Shown: positions 21,352 through 34,000 of the stretch, one piece after another | Numbering within the stretch: position 1 is the first letter of the stretch | Layout of the letters: each line of letters opens with the position of its first letter | Assembly (NCBI GenBank): GCA_037893225.1 | Contig: JAZGUH010000561.1 | Span: 310,001 to 374,000 of the forward strand | DNA length: 64,000 nt | Source: Hippasteria phrygiana | Taxonomy: Eukaryota; Echinodermata; Asteroidea; Valvatida; Goniasteridae | Direction: 5' to 3' | Made by a program: the position numbers and the translations under genes | The notes under the pieces: generated by a model | Database searches by the model: none | Seen by the model: the letters and a program-made list of their open reading frames with translations, nothing else | Told to the model about the DNA's origin: nothing

Positions 21352-24045
21352 GTAAGGTTTACCTACGTCATAATTGGGGCTGAAGAAAATATCCAAATAA
21401 ATACTTCGGTGATAGGAAAATATTCTGATTACAGAAAAGTTGCTTTTATAAGTCTAGCCAACATTGTCATCAAAAGCCATTACAGCGTTCTACTGTAAAG
21501 TTAAATCTATTTTGTTTATTTTGATGAAGTTATTTAAAAACAATTATTTTTTGTAGGGCTACAGGAAATGTTTATGGTCCTTTGTGCCAGGGAAATTTCG
21601 AGAACATTTTCAAAAGTAAATTTTAAGTGTAGACAAATTTGATACGTTCACCTATTTCATTTGTTCGTTTACTGAAAGCTACTACTATAATATTTACATT
21701 AGTTTTGTGTTATATGAAATTACTGGCGGATTAATATTATTCTTTACGACGTAACTGTGTGGAAGCCTGTCCCTAGCCGATGTTTCACACGGTCTTTGAG
21801 ATTTCAGTTGTGCAGGAAACAAATTAACCTCACTCCACGTTCCCTTTGAAATGTCCACTAAAAAGATCGAGTCCCCCCCCCCCCCCCCCCCCCAACTACT
21901 TCACAAAATAGGACTTGTGCCACACTACTAGTTAATATGACATATCATTTTATTTCATTGAGGAAGTATTCATTAATTTAATTAAAATAAATTGATTGCC
22001 GGGAAACTTTCATTTAAATAAAGCTTCAATTTTAAGGCAGAAAGAAAATCAAAATGATCCCCTGTATACGGGCCTCTTTCACTGAGGATTTATGTCTGAC
22101 TTCAAGTCAACATGGCGGGTAACTATTAATGACGGCACAGACTGTCTGCGAGTAACATGAGCCAGCTATAATTCATTATCTCAGAATCCCAAATGCATGT
22201 ACGAGACCGTCTGGAGACCGTTTTTGGATGTCTGGACTCAGTTTGAGCATGGAGGAAGAAAACACAGGTTTGAGCGAGTGAGAGAATTCGTACATCATCG
22301 GTGCTGGATATTAAATAAAGGCGTAGGCCTAATAGCTTTTGGAAGATTGTATTATTATTTTTTTTTTTTTAATTATCAAATACAAGGATGTAAGCCACTC
22401 TATAATTGGTTACGATCAGAAGTGGTATGATTGGCGACATTTTGAATTGCCAATTACCGTACCACATATAGGGTTTTCCTCAACCCAGACCTAAATAGAG
22501 GATAATTCTTCATCAGATTCCAGAGAAATTATCAGTAACTTCAGACCTATTGACCAAGGCGGGGGTAACTTCCACTGTCGGTGAGATTAACTCACCTCCC
22601 CATCATTATTAAAAAATATATAATATGATTAGTTTGAAACTGAGAGCTTACTGTTTAATAAAGGTGATACAATATCCTCCTGAGACATATTTCCGTCTTA
22701 AGTGATGTCATCTTTGAGAAAATTGCCTCTGAAGACGCCTAAAAACGCCCAAGCTTAATTAGATTTTAACAATGATTGAAATAAGCAATTACGCACGCAT
22801 CACTTCTACAACAAAATCACTTCTACAACAGAGTGGATTTTTTCACTATTTTCCCGCGACTCGGATGTCAGATTAAGCTCAAACTTTTACAGGTTTGTAA
22901 ATTTCATGTACGCGTTGCCTGCAACCGTGTCGTCAGCTCTCCCAATCCTATACCATACCTTTAACATAGGCTCCCTTTGGAAAATGTGGGCTAATTTATG
23001 CATGGATGTTTTCAGTTAGCTTCAAATTTTCGCCTGTCATCACCCAGGCTGATGATTTATCTGTGACAGACATCCAAAACAATTTTCCTCCAGGCGTCGC
23101 TTCATTGGAAAGCATAAAAAATGGTATTTTGTAAATTCAACCCACGTATTTTACTTAAAGTTGCCATTACATTTAATAGTTTCCCCTACTAACGAAATAT
23201 GGAAGAAAACTATTTTTGAACAAAAAAAGGAACTATATAGTAAGCTGTGGTTGGTTTGCCTAAAAATAATATACATTGTATTGCTATATTATGTGTTATA
23301 CGCGCAAAGATCGATATACATTAATTATTAATTTTGTAGGAATTAGGAGGGATCGGACCAACTGCTATTCCAAAATGTGAAGCATTGAAATCTGTTACTG
23401 TCTGTCGATTTATTTTTGGTGAAGTGTGTCATTAATTGGAAAGGTCAAAACTTATAATGATTACAAATTAGCAATTTAATTTGATGCACTCTATAAGCAC
23501 TGACATAGTCGTTTTAATGTAATTGTTTACGAATTTCTTTAGCTTACCGTATTTTTGTTCTCTTCATCCCGCGTTCACAATTTCTTGTGGTCGATATGTT
23601 TTTACTTTTTGGGGGATTTCAGGATAGTGATTGGGTGTATTTCAGTATCGGGGTACGGTATTGGGCGTGTATGGTCACGGCTATCATCCAACCGCTGAAA
23701 AGGAGGGGGGGGGGGGGGAATCCTGACCCTGCCCCCTTCTCTCACTCCATATGACGCACTTGCATGTTTACTTTGTGATACACGTAGGTCCATGTCTACA
23801 ATAGCATTGAGGGAATGAAGCATTGTCTTGGGGCAGACAGCGGGTTCATCCTAAAATTGTTTTTTTTAAAGTAAAATATAATGATGCACACGACCATCCC
23901 TTCAAAATTGCGCAGTTTGCCTAAAACTAATTGACGAAAAACTACCCGTATACCATTTTCCAACAGTCTGACTTTTCGGAACCAAACTTTCGTCCCCGCG
24001 GAAAGTATTTTCGTCAATGATTCTCAGACAAACGGTGCATTTTCA
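21352..24045. other. No gene seen
   Basis: Holds a (C)21 run at 21873-21893, a (T)12 run near 22359 and a copy of the dispersed repeat seen at 2398 (about 23430-23500). A (G)14 run lies near 23705. Confidence 0.45.
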
Positions 24046-24250
24046 ACGGGGCGGTTCTGGGGGGCGGGGGGGGGGGGGGGGGGGGGGGGTTGCAACCCCC
24101 CCCCCCCCCCGACCCAGGCTGCTGAGCAAAGTTGTGATAAGTAATGCTAAATCACATCCTTGTTACCAGTGGGTATACCGCTGGTCCATACACTGTACCG
24201 GTATAGGCGGGTGCAACCCCTCCCTAAATGAAAGGCTAGATCCGCCCCTG
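24046..24250. mobile_element. Degenerate CAGGGGCGGATC-type MITE
   Basis: Left end ACGGGGCGGTTCTGG and right end CTAGATCCGCCCCTG are diverged inverted repeats of the family seen intact at 32848-33148 and 49889-50062. It contains adjacent (G)24 (24066-24089) and (C)15 (24096-24110) tracts. No target duplication survives. Confidence 0.6.
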
Positions 24251-24750
24251 ATGTGTCCCTTATAAATGTTCAACCTTAGGTTTCTGTGCCACTTTAGCTC
24301 GAACCCACAGAGGGCGTCGGCTACAAGCGAATGTGTCATTGTGGAATTTTCTTTCACACCTGTTTTTTTTCTCACCTGTTTTTTTTTCTGGCTCTGGTGA
24401 AACAGTTCAGTAGCCTTTAAAATTCACGCGAGGAAATTGAATTTACTGAAACTATTCCGAGATTTCTCTGGCGTATTCGATGCGCCACACTCTGCGTATC
24501 ACAAAAGGTTGTATCACAAAATTCATTTTTTTCAACAACGCTTCAATTCACACACGAAAATTTGTCTTCCTCCATGGTGCAATTAGACATTATTATATTC
24601 TTTAGTGCCTATTGTGTCCGCGTAAAAATACAGATGATTTTTGTTTATGGAGCAAGGAAAATTTCTGATCTGCACGAAGACGAACAGGTCAATAAAAAAG
24701 GGCAACATTTGTTTTTCATACAAAATCAACAAGTTTCAGTTTTCACGAGG

Positions 24751-24993
24751 CCGAGGGCGCTATATAACATTTGTGGCAAGCGAAATTAATAAACAAATAA
24801 ACTTGAACAAGTCAAGTCTCATTTCTGGTCGAGGACAATCCTAGCCATGGCCAACCACACAATGGTTACACGTATACGCGCGTACGATCTTTGGCCAGAC
24901 ACACAACACAAGTCTAACCACAACGCATGAGTAAGGTTTCGCAAGCATTTTCCGTTTTCGGGGCCTGCAGGCCATCAAAAATCACCGACAATC
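24751..24993 (+). promoter_or_regulatory. Probable DRG2 promoter and 5' UTR region
   Basis: A TATA-like CTATATAACA lies at about 24759, some 230 bp before the DRG2 ATG, and the region between is locally CG-richer (ACGCGCGTACG). No ATG in frame with DRG2 and free of stops precedes 24994. The transcription start cannot be fixed from sequence. Confidence 0.3.
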
Positions 24994-25057
24994 ATGGGTA
25001 TTTTAGAAAAAATATCGGAAGTCGAGAAAGAGATTGGTAGGACTCAGAAAAACAAAG
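24994..25057 (+). CDS. DRG2: DRG2 exon 1
   Basis: Start codon and N-terminal helix (21 codons + 1 base). Donor AAAG|GTAGGC. Confidence 0.95.
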
Positions 25058-28000
25058 GTAGGCCTAGGCTAAGTATTTTATCCCATCGGTCCTTACCATC
25101 GCTCACAGTCGCCGAGCCCTGTTCATGATTAGTTATATAATAACATTGCACCAGTTTCGTGAAAATATTTGTAGGAAAGATGTTAATCTGAAAATCAGCC
25201 AGAAAGGAAGGATTTTACTTTAATACCCCCACCAAAATCGGTCAGCAACAGCAAAATCTTGGAAAATAATTAACCCTCCTTGATAACAACTATCTAAATA
25301 TGTGGCACAACCTGTATATAAAGTGTTATTTCAAGAGTTATGTCTGCGGAATCTGTAAAAATGAGGCAGAAATTAATTAACATGTACGTGAACACTTTGA
25401 GTGTCACAATGATGTCACAATGGTAAAAAAGCATTGTGGGAAGGGTAATGAGCAATGTTTGTGCCCTTTTCCTTCCCACAATGCATTTTGACCAATTTTG
25501 ATGTCTCAACCAAGGCGGTATTTGCGATAAGGTCTAGATACACTATGCCAAGAACATAATTTGTATAACACCTGAACACAGAAAACACGGAAAGATTTTA
25601 CTTTAATACCCCCCCCCCCCCCCCACCAAAATCGGTAAGGAACAGCAAATCTTGGAAAATAACCATCCATCTGTGTTCAGAATTGTATAAACACTTGGCA
25701 CAACCTTTAATTTTGAGAATTTTGTTGGGACATTTTAGTGCAATACATGTTGATTTCTTCCTCATTTTTTACAGATTTTGCTGACATAAATCTTGAAATA
25801 ACAGGTTGTGCCACATGTTTGGACAGTTGTTATCAAGGAGGGTTGGTTATTTTCCAAGATTTTGCTGTTCTTGACCGATTTTGGTGGGGGGTATTAAAGT
25901 AAAATCTTACTTTTAAGATTTTGAGAACATATTGATTGATTTTGATGACATATTGATTGACAAAATACTGAATAATAATTAACATGATACTGTACTTTTG
26001 TTTTAGCCACTGAGTACCATCTGGGCTTACTGAAGGCTAAACTTGCCAAGTACCGATCGCAGCTGATTGAACCAACAGGCAAGAGTGGGGCAAAGGTAGT
26101 TATCCCTTACGGACATCTCTCTTTGGCTTAACCCCAAAATATACTGCATAAACATTCCGTGGATGTCCGTTCATGTCTCTGACCATAGTTCTGGTTCTGA
26201 AGTTCTTGTACTAGTAATGTACCATGCAATATTGTATCTGTTTGTTTTCGCCACCTCCCTGCCTGGGCCCCAGTATCGTGACAGTGAAATGTGTAGGGGT
26301 TTAACACCACTAAGGTTTCTGAGCTTTAATATTAACCCTAACCTTCCCTAACCTGCCAAAATCAAACACCCCATTGTGTTGAATTTTGTGTGATTGGGTA
26401 CTGTAGAGCCTTGGCACCATCACTTTGCATGGGACTTGATGCCCTGATTTTGTCTAAGTACAAAGAATGTGCCATTGGTTTACTACACAGTGTTGGAGTT
26501 TGTGTGGTTAGGGAAGGATTCTAGTAAAAAAGCTTGGGCTGTTAGGGTTAATGTAGTCTTGAAACACACAGCAATGCCACTTCATTGTGTAGGTATTGCC
26601 ACTGTACGTGGCAGTGCCTTATGTACGTGTTTGAGTAGACAAACACTCTGCAAAATTAAATAGCAAATCCCAAAATCCCCAGAAGGTCGTGGCTCGGGCA
26701 GGGGACTTGGGCAACATAAAATAATGAAAACAACGAGGCGCAAACCCCTTCTCTCTCTCTAAGACTCGACGCCCCATGACTCACAAAAAAAAGTAGGTTT
26801 GCGGGTACACATTGGAGGAAAGAAATCACACTCACAGCTGGCTCTTTTCAGAGCCAACACTTTCTCTGAAAATGGATTTCTTTCTTTCATGGTCTACCTG
26901 CAAACCTACTTCCATACAACACTCATGCCCCACATCACACTTGCCTCCCCCGCCCACACTCGCACAAGTGTGTAAACACCGGCAATCGCGGACCTCCCAT
27001 TGTTCCTCTTTTGTTTATATCGTGGACCTTGACTCAATCGTGGACCCTATTGTCCTCTCTGTTAAAGGTCCACGGTTTGAATAGCTATACACACTCACCC
27101 CACACTCATCCGACACTCACCCGACACTCATCCCACACTCACCCCACACTCACCCCACACTCACCCCACACTCACCCCACACTCACCCCACACTCACCCC
27201 ACACTCACCCCACACTCACCCCACACTCACCCCACACTCACCCCACACTCACCCCACACTCATCCCACACTCATCCCACACTCATCCCACACTCACCCCA
27301 CACTCACCCCACACTCACCCCACTCACCCCACACTCACCCCACACTCACCCCACACTCACCCCACACTCACCCCACACTCACCCCAAGTGTGTGAACACC
27401 GGCAATCGCGGACCTCCTATTTGTCCCTCTTTTGTTTATACTCTAACTTTTTCGGCAGGCCTCCTATTGGTTTTGTACACGATTTTCAATCGTGGACCTT
27501 GACACAATCGTGGACCCTATTGTCCTCTTTGTTAAAAGGTCCACGGTCTGAATAGCTATACAAACGCACCCCACACTTTCTTGCCTGCAGTAGTAATAAT
27601 ATAAATAAGAGTAATTATTTGTACTGCATACTTTCCATTTAATACTTTTGTTTTTAGCTCAAATGAAAAGCATTAATATATGCACAGATTTGTCAACTTT
27701 TTTTTATCTCACACAGGGAGAAGGTTTTGATGTAATGAAATCAGGGGATGCCAGAGTTGCACTGATCGGTTTCCCGTCTGTTGGCAAGGTAAGTTCTGGG
27801 CCCAATTTCATAGCGCGTGATTTTCTGCTAACGGAACCCTCGCGCATTTCACAGAGACTGTAAACAGTAAGCACAGTGAAGAGCACAGTGAAGCAGGATT
27901 TGCTTAAATTAGTGATGCAACAATATAAATCTCCATGCACGCGCAAGCGTTAGCACAACTTGGCCATGAAATACGCTAATGCTTAAGCAAATTTTCCTGC

Positions 28001-31000
28001 TATAGTTAGCACAACTTTTCTGCTTACCGTTAAGCAGCGCTAAGAAATTGGGCCCTGGGCCAATTTCATAGAGCTGCTTAAGCACCAAAAAACTTTGCTT
28101 AGTAAAAACCAGCTTACCAGCCACAACTACATGTAATGTATGTTGTTTGTGATTGGTACTTACCTGTTGTTAGCTTAGCCTAACAATCACATGGAATTTT
28201 GGCTTGTAACCTGATTTTACTAAGTAAGGGTTTTTGTGCTTAAGCAGCTTTATGTAATTGGCCCCCTGGTCTTTGCATAGTTTGTGGACATTTAAGTTAG
28301 TCATTGGTTAACCCATACTTTCCATATTATTAAATCATTTAATTCTGTCATGCATTTTAATCTTGAAGGCCGAGAGGTGGTTTGCGAATCTCTAACTGGT
28401 CAATCTGCCATCGCACGGCATTTTTCAACATCATTTGAATTCCAACAACAATAAATACTAAATTTTGTTTTGAAATTTAGTCTCAGTCTCGGGCACTAAG
28501 GAGTTTTTATTACAAAATTTGTTTAGGCTTGAAATCAAAGGTTTTTAGTTCATTAAATGCAAACATGCATTCTGAGCCATGTTGTTGTATGGGTCAAAAT
28601 CAGTCAAGGTGATTGTTTGTGACCCTTCTGCCACATGTACAAACCACATGTAATCTGACCCTGTCTGTGTACAAAGTAAAGGCAGGGGAGGTGGAAGGAA
28701 ATTTTGACTGATTTTGACCTTTTAAATAGCACAAGGGTTAGACCTAGTAGAACGCTTTGAAAAAATGTGAAATTATTGTCTCAGTTTACAGATATGTCAA
28801 TATAGAGAGGAATACACCAATAAATATGTTGTATTGTCCTTTATAATTTCGAAGAAAAAAATGCAAATTGCTCACTTTTGAAAATCTTATCGTCTAAAAA
28901 AGCGTACGTCACGTCCACCATTTGCATGTCATGCGTTATGCATTTATTGCGCGTGACGTCATGGTGTGTAGTCCGATCGTTGCACTTGGTACAAGGTCAA
29001 ACATGAGTACGCGGTATTTACACAGAATACATGTTGAATTAACTTCGTCTCTGTATCCCATCATGTAAGCCTACTATTTCAATTCCAAATCTGAGTTTAG
29101 TATGGATGACTACACGCGATGACGTCAAGGCTAACAGCGCGCCGCCGACGGCAGCAGGCGGAGAACTTAGAGTAAGCGCGAAATTTGAATATTTAATTAG
29201 CATCTTTCTCTCGTCCGTTAATTAATAATGATGGATAGAAAATGACAATATTTAGCACGAATTTGGTTTCTTGTAATTCATAATCAAGATACTAATCTTT
29301 TTTAGAGAATTAAACTTTGGTTTATAGTAGGTCTTTAAACATAATTTAATTTGTCGTTGGCCTTTCTGATGGCAATTCTTACAGCATTTAACCTCGTAGC
29401 TTGTTCTCTTCCGACCTTGCAGTCTACCCTACTGAACACGCTCACCAAGACACACAGCGAGTCGGCATCCTATGCATTCACCACGCTGACCTGCATACCA
29501 GGGGTCGTTGAGGTGAGTTTTGTGATTGGTCTAGCAGGACTCTCCCTTGAGTCAACTTGTACTTACAATACAAGCAATAATTGGTGGGTACTTAGTGTTG
29601 TGTGGTAGTGTAGTTCCCTGACCGAAAGATTCTCTGACGACTCTCGATAAATCTTAGGTCGGATAGTCACCGCAGTTTAAGATAGATTATGACAATTACA
29701 AAATGTTAGACCGACTGACTTATCTCAGTGACAGCATTAAAAAAATGCTCTCGCAAAATCTGGTTGGCAAAAATACTGCAATAGTATGGCATTGATTTTT
29801 GAGCTTGGACGATACTTTGGACGATAAATTGTAAAAAATTGCTTCACCAGCATGTATAAACCAAACCCCCCTCTCTTCCTTTCTTATCTCAGTACAACGG
29901 AGCCAATATCCAACTTCTTGATCTTCCCGGTATCATTGAAGGAGCTTCCCAAGGTTAGAAAACTTGTTTGTGGAGGATGCGGTGTTTTTGTGAAGCACTT
30001 CTTTAGTGTTCATGTACTTTTTCAGCTGCAACTGCATGCCGCTGCGGTAAAAAGTTGCACGCAAAGCATGCCGGTGTTTTATGTGCGGCGATCGATATTA
30101 TGGGCCGCTCGATGGACATTTTTGTTGCATGCGCCTGTTGCATACGGGTACGTATAACGTTCTGATAAGAAACCAAACTCCAGCCTGTGTTTTGTCAAAT
30201 GTTTTACGGATGGGAACAATAAACCTCTGTCCACAAAAAGGTTCCGTCAACAAAAATGCGACATTTGGCACTGCTAATCTGAACGTGCATATATTTTTTT
30301 CTTCGAATATTCGAACCGACAAAAAGGTATTCGAATATTCGGTTGACAATCGAACATTCGGTTGACAATCGAACAATCGAATATTTGAATATTCGGGACA
30401 TCTCTACTCAACCTGAACAGCTTCTTGCATTGTTTCCTCTAGGCAAGGGCAGAGGTCGTCAGGTCATCGCTGTGGCTAGGACAGCTGACCTGGTCATCAT
30501 GATGTTGGATGCAAATAAGGGAGACATCCAGAGGTTTGTCAGTTTGTTGTTTGTTTACCAGGGGTGTGATTTCTCCGGATTTTTCCTGATTTCAGGATTT
30601 TTGGTGATTCGTCTTCCAGATTTCCGGAAGTTTTTTGGGTCCTTAAAACTGTTTTTATCAATTCAATGACCTCTGCAACCCGAAACAGTTTTTTGTTCAT
30701 TCTTCAAACAAACCACAAGGGAAACTGACTAGATAAATTTGAGTGCATTTTCAAAGTGAACAAAGAAAACTGGCAGGAGCTGGATTCGAACCTGCAACCT
30801 CCGGGTTACCGTACCGGCGCTCTACCAACTGAGCTATCTTGCCCTATGTTGGCGGTCTCCCAAATTGTCAGTATCTTTGTTCGGGTGGGCGCCAGTCAGA
30901 AGTCATAAACGCAGAATGCCGTATAGCCAGGGATCACACCCAATTTTATGATACAACCCGAGAAGCGACATTGTGGGGATCACTCAATGAGGATACGACT

Positions 31001-34000
31001 TTTTAACTTATAATTCGTCGAACAATCCACAAGGGAAACTGACTAGGTAAATTTGAATACATTTTCAAAGTGAACAAAGAAAACTGGCAGGAGCGGGATT
31101 TGAACCTGCGACTTCGGGAGCACCATACCAGCACTCTACCAACTGAGCTATCTTGCCCTGTGTTGGCGGTCTTCCAAATAGTCTTTTCATTCTAATAGAA
31201 AGCTGGGGTTCCACATTGTTCAGTTACAATCTGTTTGCATATAAATTACAGTAACGAGCCTTGTGTCCATTTTTCAGGGAGTTACTGACAAAGGAACTGG
31301 AAACTGTTGGCCTGAGACTGAACAAACCCAAGCCCAATATCTATTTCAAGGTAAGGGTAGTTGAGAACCCAAGTATTAAAGCATAGGCAGTAAAGTCTGT
31401 CTCGAGGCTGGTGTTCACGTCCAGTCTCGTTGGTATCAACCCCTTGGTGTCCGGCTGTTACTGATGGGGGCTTCTATGCCAAGGACAGGCTGTGCAGACG
31501 AGCGTAAGCGCACTGACTAGAGTGGTCCTATTCATCGCAACTTGGAGCCCCCATTTGCGTGAATGAAAGCTTTGTTTGAAAAAGCTCCGTCTATTCATTA
31601 CACCCCCGTTCAAGAACAATATAGGTGAAACATGAGTGGATTGAGTATGCGCAGGAATGCGCTTATAGAGGACAACCGGCCAGGTGGTCTTTTTCATAGA
31701 ATGAATGCAAGTTTCCAGCTAAACACACAAAATTGCAGCGTACTTCGTGCGCTTGCCAAGCACCCAAAAATAGATGCACAATATAAAGTGTGGCCACCCT
31801 GTACCATAAGTTTTGCATTATCATAACTAGATTGCAGAGATATGCTTGGTTTTGACCATGTTAGACCTAAGCACCGTTTGTCTTTTTAACCCTCCGTAAC
31901 AAATTTTTTTCCAAAATTAATTAAATACTCCTTCGTTGAGCAGCAATTATTTTTTCGTTTTTTTACGTAATCTCAAATCAGACCTTTATCCTACAATCAG
32001 ACCTTTATCCTACAATCTCCCAGTGACTTGCCATATTATTTTTGTTTAATCCCACAGTTAACATGCGCCCCGTATGTTTGTGTACAAAGTATCAATTGTG
32101 CCCAGTGAATAGGGCAAATCCCCAGAGAATAAGGGCATTTGCAAGGCGAGCCCTCTGGATCTATTTTCTTCTTTTTGTGAGGTTGGGGGTCAGATGCCTG
32201 TTTAGATGTGAGTCCTAGACTGGCTACAAGCCTCTACTTAGTGTGAAAACAAGTTTTTAGGGGATCTAGTCACTATTCACACATTTGCAGTTGAAAACTG
32301 ACACCCAGGTCAAGGGTTCGGTTTTTAGCGGCGTCGCATCGCAGACGGGGCTCTATAAGCGCTGAGCGTTGTTCTTGTTCTTCTTCTTCTTGTGCCAAAT
32401 TCGTTTTCGCGACACGGCTCAACAGAAGAGGGCGCTACAACATTTACTATGCTTTTATACTGATTCATAGGTGGACGACGCGGCTCCTGCACGAATCCGT
32501 GCTCGTTTGACAATACACCGATCCAGTAAGCCCCGCCCACTGCGCACGTGGGCAATTAACACGCGTTTCTTTCCAATACCACACTGCATGTTCCAGCTGC
32601 GCGCGTTATATGCGCGTGCACGCATATCGGACTTCATTGCGCGCACGTTGGACATAAACTACGAATGTGATTGGTCAGAATACCATCGGGCGACGCACAC
32701 TGGATCGGTCTATTACTGCAGAGGATTAAGCACAGGAGAAACAATACGAAAGATGGCATGCTGTCGGATACAAACTACCATTTTTCAAGCCTCTCTTAAT
32801 ACATATGTGCACAGGCAAGGTCTGAGTGCCAGCACTGTAGACCAATACAGGGGCGGATCCAGGAATTTTTGCAGGGGGGGGGTTTCTGAAATTTGCCCAG
32901 AAAAGTGACTCCCAAAATGGGCTGCTGATACACGTTCTCACCGTTGGTGGCGCCATTTAACCTCTGTTTTGTTCTCGCCCATAGGCAAAATAAGACCTGT
33001 ATTTCCAAGGCGTAGGTTTTTACAAGCAAAACAAAAACAAAAAATAATAAAAAAAAATAAAAAATTAATAAATAAATTCCCAACGAGCAAGGGGGGGGGG
33101 GGGTTCGACCCCCAAACCCCCCCCCCCCCCCCCCTGGATCCGCGCCTGCAATATACCTCTCCATTAAGCTGTAAATAAAGAACCCAAATTGTGTTTATCT
33201 CATTGTTTGCAGATAAAGAAAGCCGGCGGTTTGTCCTTCAACTCTACACTGACTCTCACCAAATGCAACGAGAGACTCGTCCAGCTTATCCTGCATGAAT
33301 ACAGTATCCTTTGTCTGTTAAAAAAAAATGATCGAAGGACAGTTTTAAACTTGTTTTGTGTGCAACACTATGTAGAGACATCGTGTCATTCATTTGTTGC
33401 ATGTCGCTACACTTTGAATCGGCGAAAGCATACCCGTTGGCAATATCACTTTGGAATTTCGAATTTCCACGGGGCAAGGCCGAGTTGGTCATTTTTAAAG
33501 GTGTGATGCGGCATTGGTACAGTTGACAACACACTGCATATTTGATTGTTCAGATACAATTTTCTCAAAAATGACAGAATTTCAGACGGAAATATTTTTT
33601 CAGGAGGATTGGTAGTACTGGTATCACCTTTATAAACAGTAGGCTTTCAGATTGGAACCGGTTAATTTTATTTTGGGTCATTGCCAAAGCTATATCATAC
33701 CTTTTTTGTAGAGTGAACGAAGAAAGTTGACGTGCGGAGTTTGAACCTGTGACCTCTGGATTACCGTTCCAGGGCTCTACCAACTGAGCTATCTTGTCTT
33801 TGGTGGTCTCTCAACTTGAAAAAAGCTCCATTTATTCATTACACTCCCATTCAAGAACAAAATAGTTAAAACATGAATGGATTGAGTATGTGAAGGAATG
33901 TGCCTATAGACGTCAACCGGCCAGGTGGTCTTCAAACCGCGGCTATGGCCGTTGTCCGTATTCAAGTTAAATCCACTTTTTCGCTGTTTTTTGCATCGGA

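Noticed and set aside
27120..27390. CRISPR-like array
   Set aside because: Direct 10-bp tandem repeats without spacers in a eukaryotic intron.
27011..27502. 163-codon frame of [10 protein letters not shown] repeats
   Set aside because: It is the 10-bp minisatellite read in frame; all frames show the same kind of repeat.
30770..30842. Functional tRNA gene (Thr-like GGT anticodon) on the - strand
   Set aside because: Position 33 is C, the acceptor and anticodon stems have mismatches, and several copies share a tRNA-unrelated body, so it is a SINE head.
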